Shown piece after piece: positions 14,064 to 21,317 of a DNA stretch of 27,190 nucleotides (positions are counted from its first letter, which is position 1; each line of letters opens with the position of its first letter). Below the pieces are notes generated by a model, which worked only from the letters and a program-made list of their open reading frames with translations, had not been told where the DNA came from and made no database searches. Source of the DNA: Chloroflexota bacterium (GTDB taxonomy: Bacteria; Chloroflexota; Chloroflexia; QHBQ01; JADMIH01); contig JADMIH010000038.1 of the NCBI GenBank assembly GCA_015478675.1, positions 1 to 27,190 of the forward strand, in the 5' to 3' direction. A program made the translations under genes and the position numbers.

Positions 14064-15793
14064 TGACAGGGCATCGCTCCAAAACATCCCGACGCTTTTC
14101 TTCCTGGCTTCTCGCCTCGGCGCTCATAAGCCTGCTTCCTTTGCTGGCGGCCCAGCCCTCCCCAAGCAGTGCTGCGCCCGTGGCGTTCGCCGACAATGCC
14201 TTTCAGCGTATCTGGGAGCGCACCGACGCCCCCGTCCTCTCCGGCCAGACACAGCGCAGCTGGTATTGGGGTCCTCAGCCCGGCATCACCCGCAACGAGC
14301 CGTACTCCGGCAGTAAAAGCGGCACCCGCCTCGTCCAGTACTTCGACAAAGCCCGCATGGAGATAAACAACCCGGCAGGAGACCGTAGCAGCCAGTGGTT
14401 CGTCACTACCGGGCTGCTCGTTGCTGAGATGGTCTCCGGCAAGGAGCAAGTGGGCGATAAGTCGTTCGTTCCCAGGCAGCCCGCCGAGATAGCGGTCGGC
14501 GGCGACGGCCTCCTCGCCGACCCTGATGCCCCTACCTACACCTCTTTCCGGCCCATGGCCTCCCTGACCGGGCCGGGTGCCAACCGCGCTCCACAACGCA
14601 CAGGCCAGCCTGTCACAGCCACTATCAACCGCGCCGGGCAGGTGGGCGACAATCCGTCACTCGCCCTCTACCCCGGCACCAAAATAGCCGCCTATAGCGA
14701 CGTGCTGGGCCATAACATCCCGCAAGCCATGTGGGATTTCCTCAACCTCAAAGGGGTGGTTGAGCAAAATGGCGCTACGCAGAGCGGGCAAACGCTCGCC
14801 AACTGGGTCTTTACGATGGGCTACCCGATTACCGAGCCTTACTGGGCGCGAATGAAGATCGGCGGCATCTACTATGATGTGATGTTCCAGATGTACGAGC
14901 GGCGCTCGCTTGCCTATATACCTTCTTTCCCTAAAGGCTGGCAGGTGCAGATGGGCAATGTTGGCCGCGATTACTACCGCTGGCTCTATGGAGGCCCGCT
15001 CCCCAGCCCCGTTGTGCCACTGGGCGCGCCCGCTCCCCCTCCTCAGCCTCCCGCTAACATAGATGCCACCATAAACCCAGCCACAGCCGCGAGCGGGGCG
15101 ACCCTCACAGCATCGCTCTCCGGCTTTCGTCCCGGTGAAGCTATAGCATCCTGGTTCACAGGGCCAGGTGGCGACGCCAGCGACGCCCGTATCAACCTCA
15201 AAGCCGCTGAGGATGGCACGGTGGGCGATGTTTCGATACCCACTGCGGGCCTCGGCGCGGGCGTGTGGGCCATCACCTTTCATGGCAGGGCCAGCAACCA
15301 CGAGTCGGTAGCCTACTTCACCCTCACACCATCGTCAGCCACAGCGACACCCACAGATGCGGCCCAGCAGCCCACTTCTACAGAGCCCGCCGGAGCGACA
15401 GCCGTCGCCACCTCCACCCGAGTGCCGACGCATGCGGCGCAGGGCAGCCCAACGCCAACCCCCACGATGCCCAACGTGCCCACGGAGCCACCATCGGGCT
15501 TTGTCCTGGCCGTAAGCCCTGGCTACGGCTCCCCCTCCGGTCAGTTTACTTTTAGCGCGAGCGGCTTGAACGCCGGTGAGCAAGCACAGGTGCAGTTCAC
15601 CGATCCAACGGGCGCGGTGGTCTATCCCGCGGGCTCCAACAACGGCCTCTACACAGCCGATGGCGCAGGCAACGTCATCTTTTCTCTGGTGCCCGCGCAG
15701 GCATTCCCCGCCGCTCCCACGGGCGTATGGCTCTTTGAGCTAAGAGGGCTTCGGTCGGGGCTTGATGGAGTAATAGGCTTCACGCTGCAATAG
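14063..15793 (+). CDS. Secreted protein of an uncharacterised RSW-x-WGP family, with Ig-like C-terminal domains
   Basis: A 576-residue protein from a GTG start placed right at a predicted transcription start. The N-terminal signal peptide is SWLLASALISLLPLLAAQPS-like, with cleavage near residue 35-40. Residues ~45-320 form a domain that recurs in the paralogue at 21354-23561. Shared signatures, in order, are RSWYWGP, EPY, YFDKARMEINNP, WFVTTGLLVAEMV, DPDAPTY, HNIP, PITEPYWA and YERRSLAY. After a Pro-rich linker come two beta-rich Ig-like segments (about 335-425 and 485-576), separated by a Thr/Pro/Ala-rich linker of the kind common in cell-surface proteins. No catalytic motif is recognisable, so the function is unknown. 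I associate this family with Chloroflexota, from memory only. Confidence 0.8.
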   Translation: MTGHRSKTSRRFSSWLLASALISLLPLLAAQPSPSSAAPVAFADNAFQRIWERTDAPVLSGQTQRSWYWGPQPGITRNEPYSGSKSGTRLVQYFDKARMEINNPAGDRSSQWFVTTGLLVAEMVSGKEQVGDKSFVPRQPAEIAVGGDGLLADPDAPTYTSFRPMASLTGPGANRAPQRTGQPVTATINRAGQVGDNPSLALYPGTKIAAYSDVLGHNIPQAMWDFLNLKGVVEQNGATQSGQTLANWVFTMGYPITEPYWARMKIGGIYYDVMFQMYERRSLAYIPSFPKGWQVQMGNVGRDYYRWLYGGPLPSPVVPLGAPAPPPQPPANIDATINPATAASGATLTASLSGFRPGEAIASWFTGPGGDASDARINLKAAEDGTVGDVSIPTAGLGAGVWAITFHGRASNHESVAYFTLTPSSATATPTDAAQQPTSTEPAGATAVATSTRVPTHAAQGSPTPTPTMPNVPTEPPSGFVLAVSPGYGSPSGQFTFSASGLNAGEQAQVQFTDPTGAVVYPAGSNNGLYTADGAGNVIFSLVPAQAFPAAPTGVWLFELRGLRSGLDGVIGFTLQ

Positions 15794-15816
15794 CGGCGCT
15801 CTCTGCTGGGCGACAG

Positions 15817-16629
15817 CTATTCCTCACCTTGCGCTCTCATCTCATCTAGCCACTTTTGCTCTTGTTTGTTGAGCTTGGCTCTTTCAAGCAGGTCGGGCCG
15901 CACTTTCAACGTCCGTGCGACGGCCTCCCGCCTGCGCCACGCCTCGACCTGGGCGTGGTGCCCGCTTACCAGCACCGGAGGCACTCCCCAGCCTCTAAAG
16001 CTGGCGGGACGTGTGTATTGTGGGTATTCCAGCATCCCCTGGGCGTGTGATTCGTCCTCTGCCGAGCCTTCCGCCAGTACACCTGGCACCAGCCTTGCCA
16101 CCGCGTCCGCCACCACCATCGCGGCCACTTCTCCTCCGGTGAGCACGTAGTCGCCGATGCTTATCTGATCGGTGATCAGATGCTCTATCACCCGCTCATC
16201 TACCCCTTCGTAGTGCCCACAGATGATAATCAGCCGAGGATAGCGCGCAAGCTCCTCAGCCACACCATGAGTGAAGCGCTTCCCCTGTGCACTCATCAGG
16301 ATTATGGGGGCTTGCGGCGGATCAGGGATCGGAGGCTGCGCCTCCAGCAAGGCTTCTGCGGGCGGTGTATAGAAGGTGACGCCTTCGGTTGCTTCGGGGA
16401 GCCTGTAGACCCACTCCGTTGCCCTGAATAGAGGCTCAGGCTTCATCACCATGCCTGCCCCGCCGCCGTAAGGGTAGTCATCGGCTGTGTGGTGCTTGTC
16501 AGTGGTGTAGTCGCGTATATTGTGCAGGCGTACAGCTATCTGCCCCGCCTCAATTGCCCTCTTGAAGATGCTCGCCCCCAGCACACCGGGAAACATCTCT
16601 GGAAAGAGGCTCAAAATGTCGAATAACAA
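15817..16629 (-). CDS. trmD: tRNA (guanine-N1)-methyltransferase TrmD
   Basis: A 270-residue SPOUT methyltransferase that makes m1G37 in tRNAs, preventing +1 frameshifting. Diagnostic segments are the N-terminal [11 protein letters not shown], the knot region [11 protein letters not shown] (137-147), [11 protein letters not shown] (157-167) and the acidic AEDESH with the likely catalytic Asp192, followed by YPQYTRP. The start codon appears to be TTG (16627-16629), three bases after the xseB stop, which implies translational coupling; the ATG within PEMF is too far inside the fold. The length is slightly above the ~245-255 residues usual for the family. TrmD normally sits with ribosomal protein genes (rpsP-rimM-trmD-rplS); here it follows the exonuclease VII genes instead. 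Confidence 0.95.
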   Translation of the reverse strand: MLFDILSLFPEMFPGVLGASIFKRAIEAGQIAVRLHNIRDYTTDKHHTADDYPYGGGAGMVMKPEPLFRATEWVYRLPEATEGVTFYTPPAEALLEAQPPIPDPPQAPIILMSAQGKRFTHGVAEELARYPRLIIICGHYEGVDERVIEHLITDQISIGDYVLTGGEVAAMVVADAVARLVPGVLAEGSAEDESHAQGMLEYPQYTRPASFRGWGVPPVLVSGHHAQVEAWRRREAVARTLKVRPDLLERAKLNKQEQKWLDEMRAQGEE

Positions 16630-16632
16630 CTC

Positions 16633-17136
16633 TCAGTCGTCCTCATCGAAGAGCGGCTCTAACTCATCGGCGGCGAGTTGACCTTTGCTGAAGGTGTATG
16701 TAGAAGCCCTGCTCGTGCCCTGACGTGCCCCATCAGTGGGCGGTGCTGCCTCGTTACTCTGCGTCGAGTTGCCCCCTCTCTTTTCCTTTTCACTCGCGGG
16801 TGTGCCGAAAAGGATGCTGCTCTCGAAGGTCTCCACCTCAAACGACAGCGCTTCGGCTTCACCCGTTTCAGGAGTCCTCGCCTCAAAGCTGCCTGCGCCC
16901 ACAGCCGCTGACCTCAGTGCCCGCTCGCTAACTTGCTTTACACGCAGCTCTGCCTCATCGAGCATTGCTGTGCAACTATCAGCCAGAGCCATCCCTTCCT
17001 CGAAGGCTGAGAGCGCCTCCTGCAACGTCAGGTTTCCCTCGCTGAGCTTCTGCACAACCTCCTGCAAGCTGATGTAGCTCTGCTCAAAGCTTTCATTCTT
17101 ATCGCCATGTGCGCCATTTCTGTTGTTCTGTGCCAT
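16633..17136 (-). CDS. xseB: Exonuclease VII small subunit with an unusual C-terminal extension
   Basis: Residues ~16-75 are the typical helical hairpin of the small subunit: FEQSYISLQEVVQKLSEGNL, then LTLQEALSAFEEGMALADSC and LDEAELRVKQV. The family is normally 65-90 residues long, but this protein has 167. Residues ~80-167 form a low-complexity tail rich in Ser, Glu, Thr and Ala, ending in the acidic EPLFDEDD, which is probably disordered. The start ATG at 17134-17136 has AAGGTAGGA close upstream. It lies 20 bp downstream of xseA and 3 bp upstream of trmD on the minus strand. Together with XseA it forms the single-strand DNA exonuclease used in repair. Confidence 0.9.
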   Translation of the reverse strand: MAQNNRNGAHGDKNESFEQSYISLQEVVQKLSEGNLTLQEALSAFEEGMALADSCTAMLDEAELRVKQVSERALRSAAVGAGSFEARTPETGEAEALSFEVETFESSILFGTPASEKEKRGGNSTQSNEAAPPTDGARQGTSRASTYTFSKGQLAADELEPLFDEDD

Positions 17137-17152
17137 AGTTCCTACCTTCTGT

Positions 17153-17198
17153 GGAATTACGAGCTACGACTGCTGCGCGATTCATACTTCATAATTCC
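17153..17198. repeat. Heptamer-type inverted repeat forming the end of xseA
   Basis: GGAATTA (17153-17159) and TAATTCC (17192-17198) bound a 46-bp imperfect palindrome that can be divided into 7-bp units similar to those of the AT-rich array at 4346-4401. It supplies the last ~13 codons and the TAA stop of xseA and runs a few bases into the xseA-xseB spacer. Confidence 0.55.
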
Positions 17199-18404
17199 TT
17201 CGACCGCTCCATCGGCTACTCGCACCTCTATGCGGTGGCCGTTCTTGGCGTCTTTGATGCTGCTCACTACCTTACCCGTCTCCAGGTCGCGTACTATGGC
17301 GTAGCCGCGCTTCAGTATTTGCAACGGAGAGAGGGCGTCGAGCCTATCGCTCATGCCCGTAACGCGCTCCCTCTTGAGGGCCATGCTGTGCGCCATATAC
17401 GTAGTGAGCGCCGCAGACAATGCCTGAACGCGCTGCCTGTCGTTGCTTACCTGCCACACCGGCGATAGTCGCTCCAATTGCGCCCTTTCCGAGGCAAGCT
17501 CGTCCCACGCAATTGCCAGCCTGCCGCGCATATCGCCTGTCAGAAGGCGCTGCCACGACGCCACAGTGGCCCTTATCTCTGCGATGTCGGGCGTGGCGAG
17601 CTCGGCTGCTGCTGATGGAGTGGGCGCTCGCAGATCGGCTACATAGTCTATTATAGTAAAATCTTTCTCATGTCCCACGCCGCTAATCACCGGCACTCTG
17701 GAGGCATAGACCGCGCGGGCCACCACCTCTTCATTGAAGGCCCACAGCTCCTCTATAGAGCCGCCGCCGCGGGCCACAATCATCAAGTCTACCGCTTCAT
17801 CACCTTCCATCGCGTTGAGGGCGGTGATTGCGCGGGCAATCTGGCGGGAAGCGCCTTCTCCCTGCACCTGGGTTGGCGAGAGCACCACTTCACCGAGAGG
17901 ATATCGCCTGCCCAATACGTTCAGTATATCTTTCAAAGCTGCCGCCTGTGGCGAGGTTACGATACCGATTCGCCTCGGCAGAAGAGGCAGTGGGCGCTTG
18001 CGATCAGTGGCGAAGAGGCCCTGCTGCTCAAGTGTTGCCTTCAACTGCTCGAAGGCCATGTAGAGCGCACCCTGGCCTTCCTCCTGGAGCATGTCTACGT
18101 AGAATTGCAGGTTGCCCGTCGCCTCATAGAGAGAGACATTGCCGTGCGCTACCACCGCCGCGCCATTAATGGGCAGCACAGTTTGCCATATCGCCTGCTG
18201 CCTGAACAACACGCAGCGCATCTGCGCGTCGAGGTCCTTTATGGTGAAGAAATAGTGCCCTGAGCCTGATTGTGACAGATTTGACACTTCGCCCGCGATC
18301 CAGCAGTCGTAGAGCGCATCGTTGCTCTCCAACAACTCACGCAGATAGGAGGCAAGCTCGCCCACGCGGAAGATTTTCAGGGGGTTGATCGATCCACTCA
18401 GCAT
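17157..18404 (-). CDS. xseA: Exonuclease VII large subunit
   Basis: A protein of about 415 residues. It has an N-terminal OB-fold (about residues 10-105; FRVGELASYLRELL, WIAGEVSNL, GHYFFTIKD), the catalytic domain with RRIGIVTSPQAAALKD, VARGGGSIEELWAFNEE (about 210-226) and SGVGHEKDFTIIDYVADLRA (about 241-260), and a helical C-terminal region. The final KRGYAIVRDL element is typical of the family. The start used is ATG 18404; an in-frame TTG at 18410 is possible, and neither has a clear ribosome binding site. The last ~13 residues (MKYESRSSRSS) are encoded by a repeat-like sequence and are not expected in the family. It begins the xseA-xseB-trmD minus-strand operon. The 125 bp upstream contain no obvious terminator for the preceding cupredoxin gene. 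Confidence 0.94.
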   Translation of the reverse strand: MLSGSINPLKIFRVGELASYLRELLESNDALYDCWIAGEVSNLSQSGSGHYFFTIKDLDAQMRCVLFRQQAIWQTVLPINGAAVVAHGNVSLYEATGNLQFYVDMLQEEGQGALYMAFEQLKATLEQQGLFATDRKRPLPLLPRRIGIVTSPQAAALKDILNVLGRRYPLGEVVLSPTQVQGEGASRQIARAITALNAMEGDEAVDLMIVARGGGSIEELWAFNEEVVARAVYASRVPVISGVGHEKDFTIIDYVADLRAPTPSAAAELATPDIAEIRATVASWQRLLTGDMRGRLAIAWDELASERAQLERLSPVWQVSNDRQRVQALSAALTTYMAHSMALKRERVTGMSDRLDALSPLQILKRGYAIVRDLETGKVVSSIKDAKNGHRIEVRVADGAVEGIMKYESRSSRSS

Positions 18405-18535
18405 TTGCAATCAGACATCGTAACTGTGACGCACGGGAAAAAGCTAATGATCATCTTGATTTGTAAGGTCGCAGGAACAGGTCACAGCCGCGTCCCTACG
18501 ACCCCCCCACCTATTTACTCAGCCGCAGTTGTGAA

Positions 18536-19714
18536 TTAGCGTGAAGCCTTCACTCTGCGAAGCTGTGCGCCGCCGAGCAGCATTGCAGCGCCTATAGCCG
18601 CAAGCCCCAGCCACAGACTCTCTCCGCCCCCTGTGGTCGGCATACCCGGTACATTACCACCATTGGCAGCAAGCACCGTTATGTAACCCTTCATCGACAT
18701 GGTGTCGTGCAAGATGCAATAGTACTCATAGGTGCCGGGCTTTGAGAAAGTCAGAGAGTAGCTGCGCGACCCTGGTATGGGCACCATAGTGCCCCAGAGG
18801 AAACCTGAGTTGAACAGCCCTTGCCCATTATAACTATCTCCACCCTGTTTGGTAAGGGCTACGGGGTTGAAGTATATCTTTGGCGGGCCGTTTTGCTGAG
18901 GCACGATGGTGTTCAGGTCCGGCTCTGCGCCGCCTGACGCGAGCGTGACGGTATGCGGCGTGCCGAGAGATGTTTCGGTCCAGGCAACAGAGTCGCCCTG
19001 ATTAATGGTCAGGTTATCGGTGCTGAAGCGCATGTAATCCACTGTTGGCAGGGGCGCGCTTATGTTGATGTTGTAGGTGTTTGTTCCCGGCTGCTTTTGT
19101 GGTGCGGGTATCTTGGAGACCGCATCCTGCGCGTCCACCAGGTCTTTGGCAAGCTGAGCACGCCCCGCCGCCAACACAGCATCAGGCGTCATCGGTAGGG
19201 TGCTTCCAGCGGCCTGCACCGTGATCGTCCCCTTCATCACCGGCATATGGTAGATGCAGAAGTAAGTGTACGTGCCGGCTTTGGTGAAGGTGAGCTTGTA
19301 TGTCTTGACAGGCTGCGCGCCAACGCCCATAGTCCCTGAGCCTGCCATCGCGCTGCCATCATAAGTGGCTCCGCCTTGCGGGAAGTCCAACTGGGGATTC
19401 TCCTGTACCATCCCGTTGGCATCCGGAGGCAGAGTAAGCGCAGGCGGATCCTGACCCAGCGCAGGAAAGAAAACGTCATGTACATCGGCGCTGTTGTGCT
19501 GCCACGTTACGGTGTCGCCGACGTTGATCGTCAGGTTAGCCGGATAGAACTGCATCGCGCTGAAAGCCATATCGGGGCTATCCCCGCCCGCGAGAACCGT
19601 CCAATCCGTCGCGGCAGCTTGGCGTGCAGGCGCGGCCAACGCTGTGCCCTGCACGCTCCCCGCCATCGTGCCTACCGCCAAGAGTGTGCCTAGAATAAGC
19701 TGTTTCTTTGACAT
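18536..19714 (-). CDS. Secreted two-domain plastocyanin-like copper protein with LPxTG-like sorting signal
   Basis: The start ATG 19714 has GGAGGG five bases upstream and gives a 392-residue precursor with a signal peptide ending at TALAAPA (about residue 30). Two cupredoxin domains follow, each with type 1 copper ligands in the normal order: His79, Cys153, His156 and Met160 (YFCIYHMPVM) in the first, and His254, Cys333, His336 and Met341 (YYCILHDTMSMKG) in the second. An Ala/Gln-rich linker of about 50 residues joins them. The C-terminus reads MPTTGGG, a hydrophobic segment and RRVKASR, the layout of a sortase-type wall-anchoring signal. The likely role is extracellular electron transfer or copper handling. 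The frame stays open to 19870, but that extension would bury the signal peptide. Confidence 0.88.
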   Translation of the reverse strand: MSKKQLILGTLLAVGTMAGSVQGTALAAPARQAAATDWTVLAGGDSPDMAFSAMQFYPANLTINVGDTVTWQHNSADVHDVFFPALGQDPPALTLPPDANGMVQENPQLDFPQGGATYDGSAMAGSGTMGVGAQPVKTYKLTFTKAGTYTYFCIYHMPVMKGTITVQAAGSTLPMTPDAVLAAGRAQLAKDLVDAQDAVSKIPAPQKQPGTNTYNINISAPLPTVDYMRFSTDNLTINQGDSVAWTETSLGTPHTVTLASGGAEPDLNTIVPQQNGPPKIYFNPVALTKQGGDSYNGQGLFNSGFLWGTMVPIPGSRSYSLTFSKPGTYEYYCILHDTMSMKGYITVLAANGGNVPGMPTTGGGESLWLGLAAIGAAMLLGGAQLRRVKASR

Positions 19715-19906
19715 AGTACCCTCCACTTTCATGTCTTTTTGTAGATTTGTAAGAAAGTAAAAGCTGGCTAAGCTCATAAATAGCGGCAGCACCTCCGGCG
19801 AGTGCAGGAAATTGTCAGGGTTAAAGTGTGCGCCCCATGTGGGAGGGACTACTGGCGGGACGCTGTTCAATCTCCTGGTATGGCACTTTAGATTATCAGT
19901 GTACCC

Positions 19907-19933
19907 ATTATAACTGTAATTGTACGATTACAG
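19907..19933 (-). promoter_or_regulatory. -10-like box next to a 20-bp palindrome upstream of the cupredoxin gene
   Basis: CTGTAAT and ATTACAG (19914-19933) form a perfect 7-bp inverted repeat, and 18 of the 20 bases of the whole segment are palindromic. This fits an operator for a dimeric regulator. On the minus strand TATAAT (19907-19912) follows directly, so a bound protein would overlap the promoter. No good -35 hexamer was found at 16-18 bp, consistent with activator dependence or with chance. The leader to the cupredoxin ATG would be about 190 nt. Confidence 0.45.
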
Positions 19934-19967
19934 AGATGATGAGAGGTGTCAATATTGAAACTTTTGA

Positions 19968-20708
19968 TCAGCTGACAGGTGGGCGGTCCTTTGCCCCTGC
20001 TCGCAGCCCTTTTTTGACGAGCCATTCCAGCTTTGTCCCCTCGAAGCGCAGCTTGAAGAGGAAAACAAGGTTCTCAACGCCATCTCTCATGGGGAAGAGT
20101 TTGGTCTCGCCGATTCGCTCACTGTAGTTGACGTGGTATTCCCCGAAGCGCAGCCGTGGGTTACTTATCACTCTCAGTTTGATCTCTTCGGAGAAGGGCA
20201 TGCCCCGACTCTCCAGCCTTATCTGCTTCAGTACCTCCCGGCGGAAGACCCACATCCCCGACTGCGAATCTGCAATCCAGCGCAGCCATAGGACCCGCGT
20301 GGTGTAGGTAAGTATTTTATTGCCCAGCACATTACGGAAGCGCATAGCTTTGGGATTTCGCAACGGAAAGCGGCTGGCCGAGATAAAGTCGTATCTCTTC
20401 GCAAGCAAGCTGTCAACAATTGGGCCTATCGAGCCGGTGGGGTAGGTGCCGTCGCCGTCGGCTGTGGCGATTATGTCGCATCGCGCCACCGGAAGCCCTG
20501 CCTTGTATGCATTGCCGTAGCCCTTTTTTGTCTCGAAGACCACCTCAGCGCCCAACTCTTGCGCGATGCGCCCCGTCTCGTCAGTGGAGTTATTATCCAC
20601 CACAACTACCTGATCTATATAATCAGGCATCGAGCGAAGGACTGATGCGATTCCTTGCTCTTCATTAAAGCAAGGAATGACCACAGAGACTGATAGGCCT
20701 TTGTACAT
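19968..20708 (-). CDS. Family 2 glycosyltransferase (polyprenyl-phosphate mannosyl/glucosyltransferase-like)
   Basis: A 246-residue GT-A enzyme. It opens with VSVVIPCFNEEQGIASVL and VVVVDNNSTDETG (nucleotide-sugar binding), and has the DxD-type motif ATADGDGTYP (Asp84, Asp86), SRFPLRNPKAMRF and DSQSGMWVFRRE. There is no C-terminal membrane domain, unlike some DPM1-like proteins, although LWLRWIADSQSG is weakly hydrophobic. The likely reaction is transfer of a sugar from a nucleotide donor to a polyprenyl-phosphate or envelope glycan acceptor; donor and acceptor are unknown. The start ATG 20708 follows TAGGAG. It lies 14 bp after the small hypothetical gene and probably shares its promoter at 21071-21100. 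Confidence 0.88.
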   Translation of the reverse strand: MYKGLSVSVVIPCFNEEQGIASVLRSMPDYIDQVVVVDNNSTDETGRIAQELGAEVVFETKKGYGNAYKAGLPVARCDIIATADGDGTYPTGSIGPIVDSLLAKRYDFISASRFPLRNPKAMRFRNVLGNKILTYTTRVLWLRWIADSQSGMWVFRREVLKQIRLESRGMPFSEEIKLRVISNPRLRFGEYHVNYSERIGETKLFPMRDGVENLVFLFKLRFEGTKLEWLVKKGLRAGAKDRPPVS

Positions 20709-20722
20709 GCGCTCCTATACGT

Positions 20723-21001
20723 CTACTTGCCGCCGAGACCACCCGTCTTGCCATGCTCCGTGTTGCGACGCTCGTAGGCGCTGTTCACAATCTTCTCGAT
20801 GTCTTCATTGGTGAACAGGAAGGACTCGGAGATCGTCTGGTATCCACTGCGCTCCGATGTATAGATAAGCCCCCGCACAAGAAGTCCTTCTTTTAGCTCG
20901 ATTATGCACACCTCTTTCATGTTGTTCTGGTCAATGAAATAGCCTATGGCGCGGAGTACTTCCTCGTAATCTGCGCGTCCGGTTCCGGTGTAGTTCAACA
21001 T
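20723..21001 (-). CDS. Small hypothetical protein, 92 aa
   Basis: I do not recognise a family. The ATG at 21001 has GGGAG seven bases upstream and is preferred over an in-frame TTG at 21025. The product has a compact, mixed alpha/beta look: a helix (YEEVLRAIGYFIDQNN), a beta hairpin (KEVCIIELKEGLLVRGLIYT), a second strand region (GYQTISESFLF) and a charged helix (NEDIEKIVNSAYERR). A flexible Gly-rich tail follows. There is no signal peptide or membrane segment, so it is cytoplasmic. It is the first gene of a probable two-gene operon with the glycosyltransferase 14 bp downstream, and a good extended -10 promoter lies 70 bp upstream. The balanced composition and ribosome binding site make it a credible gene. 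Confidence 0.75.
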   Translation of the reverse strand: MLNYTGTGRADYEEVLRAIGYFIDQNNMKEVCIIELKEGLLVRGLIYTSERSGYQTISESFLFTNEDIEKIVNSAYERRNTEHGKTGGLGGK

Positions 21002-21070
21002 CTTCTTGCTCCCGTCACCGCTCAATGAGGTGCATGACTAAAATATCCTTAGCTGCGCGTGGCCCTGCAA

Positions 21071-21100
21071 ATTATAGCACAGGGGTGCCTGGGGTGCAAA
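21071..21100 (-). promoter_or_regulatory. Extended -10 promoter for the hypothetical-glycosyltransferase operon
   Basis: On the minus strand a perfect TATAAT (21071-21076) is preceded by TGC (extended -10). TTTGCA (21095-21100) lies 18 bp further upstream as a weak -35. The predicted start near 21064 gives a leader of about 60 nt to the ATG at 21001. The upstream half resembles the pyrB promoter candidate at 27147-27174. Confidence 0.55.
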
Positions 21101-21113
21101 AAGGGCGGCGAAT

Positions 21114-21199
21114 GGTAAGCGTTCAGAGTTGAGGTGTAACAAAGTTCAAGATGTATCTGTGCACCTTCACCTGCCGCACCCCAATTCTGAACACTTACT
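21114..21199 (-). repeat. Palindromic repeat element, copy B (about 86 bp)
   Basis: The arms 21114-21136 and 21177-21199 are 23-bp imperfect inverted repeats: 19 Watson-Crick pairs, two G-T and two mismatches. They enclose 40 bp that include AAAGTTCAAGAT. Its reverse complement aligns with copy A (13908-14015), so the two copies lie in opposite orientation on this strand. There is no open frame inside. It lies between the divergent minus-strand hypothetical gene and the plus-strand secreted-protein gene. Confidence 0.7.
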
Positions 21200-21204
21200 G
21201 GCGT

Positions 21205-21239
21205 GTTACTGATTACGAAGTACAAGTTACGATTTAGCG
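21205..21239 (+). repeat. Degenerate heptamer tandem repeat next to element B
   Basis: Five consecutive 7-bp units are related to GTTACGA or ATTACGA and follow directly after the palindromic element. They match the style of the arrays at 4346-4401 and 6395-6429. They lie in the leader region of the secreted-protein gene at 21354. Confidence 0.55.
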
Positions 21240-21317
21240 GTAAGCTAACGAAGCAGATGACACTCTTATTTGCTCACACGCCTCGATGCTAATGTAGCTC
21301 GCAGCGCGTCACTTATT

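Noticed and set aside
13943..14596. Long open frame (217 codons) on the minus strand over the start of the secreted protein gene
   Set aside because: It is antisense to a gene with signal peptide, promoter and paralogue support. Its product shows no family signature and it starts inside the repeat element.
17670..18263. Plus-strand 197-codon frame opposite xseA
   Set aside because: The opposite strand encodes complete exonuclease VII motifs; this frame is His/Arg-rich without any ribosome binding site.
18411..18535. Search for a terminator or small gene between the cupredoxin gene and xseA
   Set aside because: No hairpin with T-run, ribosome binding site or open frame of interest was found.
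19715..19870. N-terminal extension of the cupredoxin precursor to a TTG at 19870
   Set aside because: The ribosome binding site at 19714 and the signal peptide starting there decide the start; the extension would bury the signal peptide.
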